Part shown: positions 6,511-13,417 of the stretch, one piece after another
Layout: every line of letters begins with the position of its first letter
How positions within the stretch are numbered: the first letter of the stretch is position 1
Assembly: GCA_034435675.1 (NCBI GenBank)
Contig: DAOTWP010000102.1
Span: forward strand, 1-18,500
Source of the DNA: DAOTWP01 sp034435675
GTDB taxonomy: Bacteria; Chloroflexota; Anaerolineae; Aggregatilineales; Phototrophicaceae
DNA length: 18,500 bases
Direction: 5' to 3'
Notes under the pieces: generated by a model
What the model was told of the DNA's origin: nothing
The model's database searches: none
Seen by the model: only the letters and a program-made list of their open reading frames with translations
Program-made: the position numbers and the translations under genes

Positions 6511-7893
6511 ATGTTGAAAGTACGTTTTATGGCTGTAATGCTGGCGCTCGTGCTGCTGGCAGGGGTGTTTGGCGGCGCTGCGGCGCAGGACCAGACGATT
6601 GTCGAAATTGCAGCGGGCAACGCGGATTTCTCCACCCTGGTCGAACTGGTAACGGCTGCTGGCCTGGTGGAAACGCTGAGCGGTGAAGGTCCGTTCACTG
6701 TCTTCGCCCCGACCAACGATGCCTTTGCCGCGGTTCCGGCAGCAGTGCTGGAATACCTGGCAGCCAACCCCGCAGAACTGACCCGCGTGCTGACCTACCA
6801 TGTGGTCGCCGGCAACCTGCTGGCAGCCGATGTGGCAGCCGCCAGCGGCACCAGCGTGGCGACGGTTGAAGGCGGCGAAGTTGCCGTGTTCGTTGACCCC
6901 GCCAGCGGCAACGTGCTGGTGGACGGTGTGACCGTGGCTGCGACCGACATTGTCGCCAGCAATGGCGTGATCCATGTCGTCAGCGAAGTGCTGTTCCCCG
7001 CCTACGAACTGCCGGAAGTGGATCCGCTGAGCGTGAGCGGCAACATCATCGCCGCAGGCAGCTCGACCGTGTTCCCGGTCACTGAGCGTATGGCAGACCG
7101 CTTCAACGAAGCTGGTTTCGCCGGCACGATCACCGTCGACAGCATTGGCTCCGGCGCTGGCTTCGAACGCTTCTGCGTGAATGCCGAAACCGACATTGCC
7201 AACGCCAGCCGCCCGATCCGCGACGGCGAAGTCGAAGCCTGCGCCGGCAATGGTCGTACCCCGATTGAATTCCAGGTCGGCATCGACCCGCTGGCAATCG
7301 CCGTCAGCCGTGAAAACACGTTCATTGACAGCCTGACTGTTGAACAACTGATGGGCGTCTTCTCTGGCACCTTCGCCACCTGGGCAGATGTCAACCCCGC
7401 CTGGCCCGCCGAAGCGATCCAGCTCTACAGCCCCGGCACCGACAGCGGCACCCTCGACGTCTTTGTTGAAGTCGTGATGGACGGCAACGAAGAACCGATC
7501 CTGAATGCCCCCGGCATCCAGCTCAGCGAAGACGACAACGTGCTGGTGCAGGGTCTGCTGGGCAGCCCCTATGCTATCGGCTACTTCGGTTTCGCCTACT
7601 ATGTTGAAAACGCCGAAACCCTGCGCGCCGTGGCTATCGAAGGCGTGGAACCCTCCTCCGAAACCGCGTCGATCTACCCGCTGACCCGCCCGCTGTTCAT
7701 CTACAGCGATGCGACGATCATGCAGGAAAAGCCGCAGGTTGCTGCGTTCATCAACTTCTACCTGGCCAACGTGACCAACGAACTGCTGGGTGGCATGTCG
7801 GCAGAACCGATTGGCTACGTGCCGGCTTCGCGTCGCGATCTGAACCTGGACAACCTGGAATGGATCGTCGCGATGGGCATGATGGGCATGTAA
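6511..7893 (+). CDS. pstS: Phosphate-binding protein PstS fused to an N-terminal fasciclin (FAS1) domain
   Basis: This is the extracytoplasmic phosphate receptor of the Pst ABC importer. The ATG at 6511 is chosen because AAGGAG lies 10 nt upstream and a signal peptide follows directly (residues 1-25, ending GGAAAQ). There is no lipobox cysteine. Residues 28-163 form a FAS1 domain with H1-type FTVFAPTNDAF at 62-72, the YH motif LTYHVVAG at 94-101 and H2-type GVIHVVSEVLFP at 152-163. The PstS domain runs from about 177 to 450, with the phosphate-loop AGSSTVFPVTE (182-192), GSGAGFERFC (213-222), ANASRPI (230-236) and GTDSGTLDVF (309-318). C222 and C244 could form a disulfide. The tail is Met-rich (MGMMGM). 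FAS1 domains usually mediate adhesion, so the fusion may anchor or cluster the receptor; that is inference. First gene of the pst operon. Confidence 0.93.
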   Translation: MLKVRFMAVMLALVLLAGVFGGAAAQDQTIVEIAAGNADFSTLVELVTAAGLVETLSGEGPFTVFAPTNDAFAAVPAAVLEYLAANPAELTRVLTYHVVAGNLLAADVAAASGTSVATVEGGEVAVFVDPASGNVLVDGVTVAATDIVASNGVIHVVSEVLFPAYELPEVDPLSVSGNIIAAGSSTVFPVTERMADRFNEAGFAGTITVDSIGSGAGFERFCVNAETDIANASRPIRDGEVEACAGNGRTPIEFQVGIDPLAIAVSRENTFIDSLTVEQLMGVFSGTFATWADVNPAWPAEAIQLYSPGTDSGTLDVFVEVVMDGNEEPILNAPGIQLSEDDNVLVQGLLGSPYAIGYFGFAYYVENAETLRAVAIEGVEPSSETASIYPLTRPLFIYSDATIMQEKPQVAAFINFYLANVTNELLGGMSAEPIGYVPASRRDLNLDNLEWIVAMGMMGM

Positions 7894-7916
7894 GCTCCCT
7901 GCTTAACTGCTAGTAC

Positions 7917-7952
7917 ACGCAGGGGAGGGGCAATCCTGCTCCTCCCCTGCTG
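7917..7952 (+). terminator. Strong hairpin between pstS and pstC (attenuator or mRNA stabiliser)
   Basis: GCAGGGGAGG (7919-7928) pairs perfectly with CCTCCCCTGC (7941-7950); two inner pairs extend it to about 12 bp with an 8-nt loop. Only a weak U-rich run (TGTATTT) follows, so it is probably a partial terminator or 3'-end stabiliser that would favour pstS over pstCAB. It ends 29 nt before the pstC ATG. Confidence 0.6.
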
Positions 7953-7979
7953 TATTTAACCTTGAGGGAAGGATGGGGT

Positions 7980-9200
7980 ATGCAGTCACAGCTTAGCAGC
8001 AGCGTCGAATACAAAAGCCAACTGCTCAACAACGCGCTTAATCGTGGGGCAGAAACGACCGTCAACATCCAAAAACACCGCCGTCTTGGCGAAGATATTA
8101 TTCAGGGCATTCTGTTCCTTGCCGGCGTCATCTCGATTTTCACCACCATCGGGATTGTCGTTGTTTTAGGCAGCGAATCACTGCAATTTTTCAGCCGTAC
8201 AGCAGACCTCGAAACCAACAGGGAAACACTGGCAGAAATCAGCCCGGAAGATACCACCCTGCGCACCAGCACCAGCGGGTTGACCCTGGAAGAAGGTGAC
8301 TGGCTGCGCGTGAATGACGAGCTGATGCGCATTACCGAAGTCGTCACCTCAGGCGAATATGTGGTCGAGCGCGCCATCAATGGCACGACTGCCACCGCAC
8401 ATGCAGAGGGCGCAGCAGTCTTTTACGACAAACCGATCACCCTGGGCGAATTCTTTGATTTCAGCAACCCAACGCCGCGCTGGTCACCGCAGATTGGCGA
8501 ATTTAACATTCTTCCGCTGCTGAACTCAACACTGATGACCAGTCTGATCGCCATGCTGGTTGCCGGTCCGCTGGGACTGGGCGCTGCTGTTTATCTCAGC
8601 GAATACGCCCAACCGCGGGTGCGCGCCGTGCTCAAACCGCTGCTCGAAGTCCTCGCCGGGATTCCGACGGTCGTGTATGGCTACTTCGCGCTGACCTTTA
8701 TGACCCCCATTCTGCGTGAAATTCTCGGTCCAAATGTCGTCCAGATTTATAACGTCTTCTCGGCGGCGCTGGTGATGGGCATTATGATTACGCCAACGAT
8801 TGCCTCGCTCAGCGAAGACGCCCTCAGCGCGGTGCCGCGTGCGCTGCGCGAAGCCAGCTACGGGCTGGGCGCAACCCGGCTGGAAACAATTTTAAACATT
8901 CTGCTGCCTGCCGCGATTTCCGGTATTGTGGCGGCATTCATTCTGGGCATTTCGCGCGCGGTTGGCGAAACAATGATCGTGGCGCTCGCCGCAGGCGCGG
9001 GTCCCAATTTCACCTTCAACCCCTTTGAAGCTGCCGAAACCATGTCCGGGCATATCGTGCGTATCAGCACGGGTGACCTGAGCTTCGGTACGATTGACTA
9101 TAACAGCGTGTTCGCGATCGGGCTGACCCTATTCCTGATGACGTTTGTCCTGAACATTGTCAGCTCATACATCGCGCGCCGCTTCCGGGAGGTGTACTAA
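7980..9200 (+). CDS. pstC: Phosphate ABC transporter permease PstC with an extra extracytoplasmic domain
   Basis: One of the two membrane subunits forming the phosphate channel. The ATG at 7980 is preferred to the TTG at 7962 because GAGGGAAGGA lies just before it, giving 406 residues against roughly 300-320 in ordinary PstC. TM1 is at about 41-63. The normal core resumes at ITLGEFFDF (153-161) and NILPLLNSTLMTSLIAML (177-194) and contains LAGIPTVVYGYFAL (225-238), the ATPase-contacting EAA loop at 291-312 (EASYGLGATRLETILN) and ISRAVGETMIVA (324-335). Residues 74-150 are an insertion that should face outward, containing DWLRVNDELMRITEV and NGTTATAHAEGAAV, a pattern I associate with small beta domains of phage tail-type proteins. 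The stop overlaps the pstA ATG by one base. Confidence 0.95.
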   Translation: MQSQLSSSVEYKSQLLNNALNRGAETTVNIQKHRRLGEDIIQGILFLAGVISIFTTIGIVVVLGSESLQFFSRTADLETNRETLAEISPEDTTLRTSTSGLTLEEGDWLRVNDELMRITEVVTSGEYVVERAINGTTATAHAEGAAVFYDKPITLGEFFDFSNPTPRWSPQIGEFNILPLLNSTLMTSLIAMLVAGPLGLGAAVYLSEYAQPRVRAVLKPLLEVLAGIPTVVYGYFALTFMTPILREILGPNVVQIYNVFSAALVMGIMITPTIASLSEDALSAVPRALREASYGLGATRLETILNILLPAAISGIVAAFILGISRAVGETMIVALAAGAGPNFTFNPFEAAETMSGHIVRISTGDLSFGTIDYNSVFAIGLTLFLMTFVLNIVSSYIARRFREVY

Positions 9201-11059
9201 TGACCATTGCCGACAAAATCCAGCAGGCAAAAAAGGCGGTCGAAAAGCCTGTCGCCCCAATTGCCTATGGCGAAATCATGACGCTGGTCTGTGCGGTGCT
9301 GATGGTCGTCGCCTTCTTCCTGCCCTGGATGGGCTACAATGCCATCCCTGCGGAGGAAATTGCCGAGCGATCCTGGATTTCCGGGTGGATTGGTCTCAAT
9401 TACGAAGACCCGGTGAGCTACCTGCAAAGCACCTACCCCGAAGGCGCGCCGGGACGCTATGTTCCGGGCACAATGGTGCTGAGCATCGTGCCGTTTGTGC
9501 TGGCAATCTCTGCCGGGGCATTCGCGCTGGGTGGCTTTGCGCGCCCGGCATACCGGCGCATTAACACCACGTGGGTGTTCCTGTTCGGCGTCTTTATTCT
9601 TATCGCCTACCATTTGCGTTCGCTTGCCGTTGCGGCAAATCTTGAAGCGATGGTGCCCGAACTGCGCATTGGCTACTGGCTCTCGCTGGTCGCCGCGCTG
9701 GGCTTCATCTTCCAGCGCAACGTGCCGCGCCCACGCTACGAGGAACTGGCGGAGCGCCATGCGATCGGCAATACCTGGCGGCGCTTCTTCTTCTCGTCGA
9801 ACATCATCGCCTTCATCGCGCTGGCGACGCTGTTTATGGTGATTATTGACCAATCCTTCGGGCTGGCGGTCTACGAATACACGGTTGATCCAGCGACATT
9901 GTCGGATCGCCCGCTGGAAGAACTGGACGAAACCGAACTGGCGGAGATCCTGTACAGTAGTCTGGGCAACCGCATCAAAGTCGTGCTGCGCGACAGCCTC
10001 AGCGTAGTCCCCGCGACAGAATTCACCACCCGCCCGCTGCGCGAAGTGCTGGCGGGCAGGCAGTATCCGCCAGAACTGGCAGACCTGACCGTCAGCGACA
10101 TCAGCAACGAACAGGCACGCGATATTATCGCGCTGAATGTTGATACCGGGCAGATGCTTGACCTGGTGCTGAACACGGTGGTGCAGCCGCGTGTGCAGCG
10201 CAGTTGGCGCTTGTTCGAGTCGATCCTGCAGCGCGATGCGATTGAGAGTACTGTCGCCCAGGATTTCCCGGAAGGCGACTTGCAGTTCCGCGCGTGGGTT
10301 AGCTGGGACTTCATCACCAGTTCCGTCTCCAGCAATGCCACGACCGCCGGTCTGCGTACCGCCCTGCTGGGGTCGTTGTGGATTATTGCCATTACGCTGA
10401 TTGTGGCACTGCCGATTGGCGTGGCGGCGGCGATTTACCTCGAAGAATATGCGACCGACACCTGGCTCAACCGGATTATCGAACTGAACATCCGCAATCT
10501 GGCGGGCGTCCCCTCGATTATCTACGGTTTGCTTGGTCTGGCAGTCTTCGCGCGCGCGCTGGAATACCTGACCAGCGGGCGGGTCTTTGGCATTACCGAC
10601 TCGAATGGACGCACGGTGCTTTCTGCCGCGCTGACACTGGCACTGCTGATCCTGCCGGTGATTATCATCTCCGCACAGGAAGCCGTCCGCGCGGTGCCAC
10701 GCGCCATCCGCGAGGGCAGCTTTGGTGTCGGGGCGACCAAATGGCAGACGGTACGGCGGCAGGTGCTGCCCGCAGCGACCCCCGGCATCATGACCGGGCT
10801 GATTCTGGCGATGTCCCGCGCGGTGGGCGAAACCGCCCCACTGATCGTCGTCGGCGCGTCCACGTTTATTGGCATTGACCCCAACGGTCCCTTCTCAAAG
10901 TTCACTGTGGTGCCGATCCAGATTTATCAGTGGACCTCGCGCCCTGAACTAGAGTTCAAAAGTGCGGCAGGCGGCGCGATTATCGTGCTGTTGGGACTGC
11001 TGCTGATTCTGAATGCAACCGCGATCATCATCCGTCAGCGCTTTAGCGGGAGAAACTAA
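9200..11059 (+). CDS. pstA: Phosphate ABC transporter permease PstA with large N-terminal extension and outside domain
   Basis: The second channel subunit of the phosphate importer. It starts at the ATG overlapping the pstC stop (TAATG), with GGGAGG 7 nt upstream. At 619 residues it is about twice the usual 280-300. Residues 1-180 carry four extra hydrophobic segments (about 23-44, 93-112, 122-140, 155-171). The segment at 199-217 corresponds to the normal first helix, and residues 218-380 form an outside domain rich in acidic residues, ending in the family-typical WDFITS (369-374). The standard core follows: GSLWIIAITLIVALPIGVAA (391-410), YLEEYA (413-418), LAGVPSIIYGLLGLAVF (434-450), the EAA loop REGSFGVGATKWQTVRRQVL (504-523) and AMSRAVGETAPLIV (537-550). 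No frameshift is seen; the extension is in frame and has the same base composition as its neighbours. Confidence 0.95.
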   Translation: MTIADKIQQAKKAVEKPVAPIAYGEIMTLVCAVLMVVAFFLPWMGYNAIPAEEIAERSWISGWIGLNYEDPVSYLQSTYPEGAPGRYVPGTMVLSIVPFVLAISAGAFALGGFARPAYRRINTTWVFLFGVFILIAYHLRSLAVAANLEAMVPELRIGYWLSLVAALGFIFQRNVPRPRYEELAERHAIGNTWRRFFFSSNIIAFIALATLFMVIIDQSFGLAVYEYTVDPATLSDRPLEELDETELAEILYSSLGNRIKVVLRDSLSVVPATEFTTRPLREVLAGRQYPPELADLTVSDISNEQARDIIALNVDTGQMLDLVLNTVVQPRVQRSWRLFESILQRDAIESTVAQDFPEGDLQFRAWVSWDFITSSVSSNATTAGLRTALLGSLWIIAITLIVALPIGVAAAIYLEEYATDTWLNRIIELNIRNLAGVPSIIYGLLGLAVFARALEYLTSGRVFGITDSNGRTVLSAALTLALLILPVIIISAQEAVRAVPRAIREGSFGVGATKWQTVRRQVLPAATPGIMTGLILAMSRAVGETAPLIVVGASTFIGIDPNGPFSKFTVVPIQIYQWTSRPELEFKSAAGGAIIVLLGLLLILNATAIIIRQRFSGRN

Positions 11060-11065
11060 GCTACT

Positions 11066-11908
11066 ATGGAAAACTTGATGCCCTTGAATGCCCGCCAGAC
11101 ATCAGCGGCGAGTACTGAACCGGCTGTTGAATTCAAGAATGTCAGCATTTTTTATGGCAGCAAAATGGCGGTGCGCGATGTCTCGCTGCCGATTGAACGC
11201 AACAAGATCACTGCGTTCATCGGTCCGTCCGGCTGTGGCAAGAGCACGGTGCTGCGCGCCATCAACCGCATGAACGACCTGATCCCCGGCGCAAAGGTGC
11301 AGGGCGATGTGCTCTATCGCGGGCAGAATCTTTACGCTGACCGGGTGGACGCTGTGGAAGTGCGCCGCCGTATCGGCATGGTGTTCCAGAAACCAAACCC
11401 GTTCCCCAAAAGTATCTTCGACAATGTCGCCTATGGTCCGCGTATTCTGGGCGTGCGCGATAACCGCGTGCTGAGCGAGATTGTTGAACTGAGCCTGAAG
11501 CAGGCGGCACTGTGGGACGAGGTTAAGGACGATCTGAAACGTTCCGGCATGGCGCTGTCCGGTGGGCAGCAGCAGCGTCTGTGCATTGCGCGCACGCTGG
11601 CGGTGGAACCGGATGTGATCCTGATGGACGAACCCTGTTCGGCGCTGGACCCGATTTCAACACAGCGTGTTGAAGAACTGATGCAGGAACTGGCGACCAC
11701 CTACACGATCATCATCGTCACGCACAACATGCAGCAGGCAATGCGCGCCAGCGATTTCACCGCGTTCTACAGCATTCGCAAGCAGGAAGACACGGTGGGC
11801 AAAGAAAACCGCTGGGGCGAACTGGTCGAGTACGGTCCTACTGATCAGTTGTTTGAACACCCGGAAAAAGAAGAAACCGCCGACTACATCGCCGGGCGGT
11901 TCGGCTAA
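11066..11908 (+). CDS. pstB: Phosphate ABC transporter ATPase PstB
   Basis: The cytoplasmic ATPase that powers the Pst importer. At 280 residues its length is normal for the family. Motifs: Walker A GPSGCGKST at 53-61, Q-loop Q108 in MVFQKPNPFPKS, the PstB-type NPFPKSIFDNVAYG at 111-124, signature LSGGQQQR at 164-171, Walker B VILMDE at 184-189, D-loop SALDP and H-loop H220 in IIVTHNMQQAMR. The C-terminal ELVEYGPTDQLFEHP is also typical. The ATG lies 6 nt after the pstA stop, with GGGAGAA 11 nt upstream. A second in-frame ATG at residue 5 is possible but less likely. Unlike PstS, PstC and PstA, this subunit shows no additions. No phoU follows; two inverted repeats come next. Confidence 0.97.
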   Translation: MENLMPLNARQTSAASTEPAVEFKNVSIFYGSKMAVRDVSLPIERNKITAFIGPSGCGKSTVLRAINRMNDLIPGAKVQGDVLYRGQNLYADRVDAVEVRRRIGMVFQKPNPFPKSIFDNVAYGPRILGVRDNRVLSEIVELSLKQAALWDEVKDDLKRSGMALSGGQQQRLCIARTLAVEPDVILMDEPCSALDPISTQRVEELMQELATTYTIIIVTHNMQQAMRASDFTAFYSIRKQEDTVGKENRWGELVEYGPTDQLFEHPEKEETADYIAGRFG

Positions 11909-11916
11909 AGTCAATC

Positions 11917-11937
11917 CGGGCGGCTACGACCCGCCCG
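11917..11937 (+). terminator. Hairpin just after pstB
   Basis: CGGGCGG (11917-11923) pairs with CCGCCCG (11931-11937) around a 7-nt loop, starting 8 nt after the pstB stop. It is GC-rich but lacks a downstream T tract, so it is a plausible but unproven end of the pst transcript. Confidence 0.4.
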
Positions 11938-11951
11938 CTTGATAGGACAAT

Positions 11952-11994
11952 CGGGGACTTTTGTGAAGTCGCAATACCCGGACAAAAGTCCCCG
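11952..11994. terminator. 13-bp perfect inverted repeat, possible bidirectional terminator
   Basis: CGGGGACTTTTGT (11952-11964) and ACAAAAGTCCCCG (11982-11994) are perfect arms around a 17-nt loop. It lies between the convergent pstB and the small minus-strand gene, where a two-way terminator would fit. The TTTT run lies inside the stem, not after it, so a dispersed repeat is an alternative reading. Confidence 0.4.
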
Positions 11995-12113
11995 CGTTGT
12001 CGCTTGTGGTCTTGTGTGCCGCGCCCTTCGCGCTGCCAGCCTCTTCGCAGGTGATCCGCCCCTGGCAAACAAGCTGTTTAAACACCCCGCTTTGATGCCA
12101 AACGTGTGCTGGC

Positions 12114-12371
12114 TTACTCGCCGTGTTCTTCCTGGCTGTTGTTCAATCCGGGGATGATCGGGAGCGAGCCTGTCTTGGCGCTGCCCGCCGGGCGCTTGAA
12201 GATATAATCGCTGCCGTTAACGTAGACCAGTTCCCAGCCCTGACTGCCCAGCATACTTAGCGCTACATGCAGGGGTTTGTCACGCAGCGTGGCGTTTTTG
12301 TCGCCGTTGATGCGATAGGTAATGCCATAGGCACTTTTGTATTCGACGGTAATATATTCCCATTTTTGCAT
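12114..12371 (-). CDS. Small DUF4177-like protein
   Basis: An 85-residue protein. The opening MQKWEYITVEY and the segment MLGSQGWELVYVNGSDYIFKRP (split pattern WEY...GWELV...YIFKR) match the small DUF4177 family, whose function is not established. The tail after residue 62 is low in hydrophobics and ends in an acidic stretch; no TM or signal sequence is present. Upstream lie AAGGA (12 nt before the ATG) and a well-formed promoter (TTGCCA-17-CATAAT). It stands alone, convergent with pstB, and I see no functional link to phosphate uptake. Confidence 0.75.
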   Translation of the reverse strand: MQKWEYITVEYKSAYGITYRINGDKNATLRDKPLHVALSMLGSQGWELVYVNGSDYIFKRPAGSAKTGSLPIIPGLNNSQEEHGE

Positions 12372-12423
12372 AGTGGTTACAGTTCCTTAGTGTGGGGGAT
12401 TCTTCTTGTGCGCGATTCGTCTC

Positions 12424-12452
12424 ATTATGCTGCGGATGACACATTTTGGCAA
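12424..12452 (-). promoter_or_regulatory. Sigma-70-type promoter for the DUF4177-like gene
   Basis: On the minus strand TTGCCA (12452-12447) and CATAAT (12429-12424) are exactly 17 bp apart, each one mismatch from consensus. Transcription would start near 12417, giving a leader of about 45 nt. Confidence 0.55.
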
Positions 12453-12529
12453 TTGCGAGGGCAGTCCGGGGCACAGTGCGATTGGCGCTTCGGCTGACCG
12501 CCAGCAAAACCATACCAACCAGCCCGTCG

Positions 12530-12601
12530 AAGTACAACCACAGAACTCTCGCCGGATTGTTTTCCGTAGGGGCAGGTCTCAGACCTGCCCCTACATCCGA
12601 C
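12530..12601. repeat. 72-bp dispersed repeat, copy A (lacks right terminal repeat)
   Basis: From AAGTACAACCACAGAA to CATCCGAC this stretch matches 12794-12865 at 68 of 72 positions in the same orientation. At its centre GTAGGGGCAGGTCT-C-AGACCTGCCCCTAC (12566-12594) is a perfect palindrome with 14-bp arms. The TGGTTGTACTTAG end found in copy B is absent, so copy A looks truncated; it is directly followed by the cloverleaf-like element. Confidence 0.75.
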
Positions 12602-12613
12602 TACTCAGATACA

Positions 12614-12750
12614 GCCCTCACCCCCTCAGTCCCCCTCGCCCCAACGCCGCGTCGCGACTGGGCGAGGGGGAGGGAAACTCCCCAGCAATTGGGTTTCGCC
12701 CCTCTCCTGGTGCCGAAAGCACGGTCGGGAGAGGGGTTGGGGGTGAGGGC
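12614..12750. repeat. 137-bp nested inverted repeat (cloverleaf-like)
   Basis: Outer arms GCCCTCACCCCC (12614-12625) and GGGGGTGAGGGC (12739-12750) are perfect. Inside are two perfect hairpins: CCCCCTCGCCC (12631-12641) with GGGCGAGGGGG (12660-12670), and CCCCTCTCC (12699-12707) with GGAGAGGGG (12728-12736). The predicted fold is an outer stem with two arms. Similar CCCTCACCCC...GGGGTGAGGG repeats are, to my knowledge, scattered in genomes of several phyla; this is a non-coding repeat, not a gene. Confidence 0.65.
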
Positions 12751-12791
12751 TAGACAAGGGCATCGGGTATCATGCTCATCTTGTCGAACTA

Positions 12792-12888
12792 CTAAGTACA
12801 ACCACAGAAATCTCGCGGGATTATTTTCCGTAGGGGCAGGTCTGAGACCTGCCCCTACATCCGACATTTTCAATTTGGTTGTACTTAG
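12792..12888. mobile_element. 97-bp MITE-like element with 13-bp terminal inverted repeats (copy B)
   Basis: CTAAGTACAACCA (12792-12804) and TGGTTGTACTTAG (12876-12888) are perfect inverted ends. Allowing a TA gap the symmetry extends outward to GAAC/GTTC. Between them lie the 72-bp repeat shared with copy A and the palindrome GTAGGGGCAGGTCT-G-AGACCTGCCCCTAC (12830-12858). It has no coding capacity; it looks like a non-autonomous insertion moved by a transposase encoded elsewhere. No clear target duplication is visible. Confidence 0.55.
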
Positions 12889-13417
12889 GTTCTTAGCCAT
12901 CGCAATGGCGAGGGGAAGCTGAACGTCAGCGAAGCAGGGGAGGGGTCAAAATCGTTAGCGCTCAAATTGGTTTATCCATTAGCTGCCCGGCAACCTTCAG
13001 CGACCGGCAGCGCATTGTAAACCCGCGGAATGCCGCCACGCGCAGCGCTTTGCCAGCCGCACGCTTCCTGGCATGCTCGCCCCACCGCAAAGACATGCTG
13101 CGAACTTTTTGCGCTGGCACCTGTAATGCGCACTTTCGCCCGCACCGCTGTGAAACACCATCCGCACGAGTGTGTCTCTAACAGCAGCATCCCCACCACC
13201 GGGTTGATGCTGCCTGGTGCGGCTTAAAGCAGTATTTGCGGCTGTTTCGCGTTTGTCTTTGCAGGGAGTGTCTGTTCATGCCAAATGCTGAGCTGCTTTC
13301 CGCCCTGTGACCGATGCCAGTGTGCAACCCTGTAGGCGAAAATTGCGTCTAAATCAGCAGGAATTTCTCAAACAGGAGTTTTCTCCCCGCGAATCGTAAG
13401 CCAAAAAGGAGAACAAT
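12889..13417. other. Non-coding stretch upstream of the tandem solute-binding protein gene
   Basis: About 530 bp without a supported gene. A 75-codon minus-strand frame at 12972-13199 and a 65-codon plus-strand frame at 13030-13227 overlap each other, lack clear ribosome sites and show no family motif; the minus frame is unusually Cys- and Trp-rich. A hairpin GCAGCATC (13184-13191)/GATGCTGC (13206-13213) is present. TTGGTTTATCCATTAG at 12967-12982 matches 5706-5721 in reverse complement at 15 of 16 positions, a further dispersed fragment. I see no convincing promoter for the downstream gene. Confidence 0.5.

Noticed and set aside
7962..7979. TTG start at 7962 for pstC
   Set aside because: The stretch itself contains the ribosome site (GAGGGAAGGA) for the ATG at 7980.
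12530..12888. Repeats here as a CRISPR array
   Set aside because: There are only two copies, spaced by 192 bp, with no short regular spacers and no cas genes; terminal inverted repeats fit a small mobile element better.
12972..13227. Two overlapping short frames upstream of the tandem binding protein gene
   Set aside because: Opposite-strand overlap, no clear ribosome site and no recognisable domain. The Cys/Trp-rich minus frame could be a decayed gene fragment, but I cannot identify its parent.
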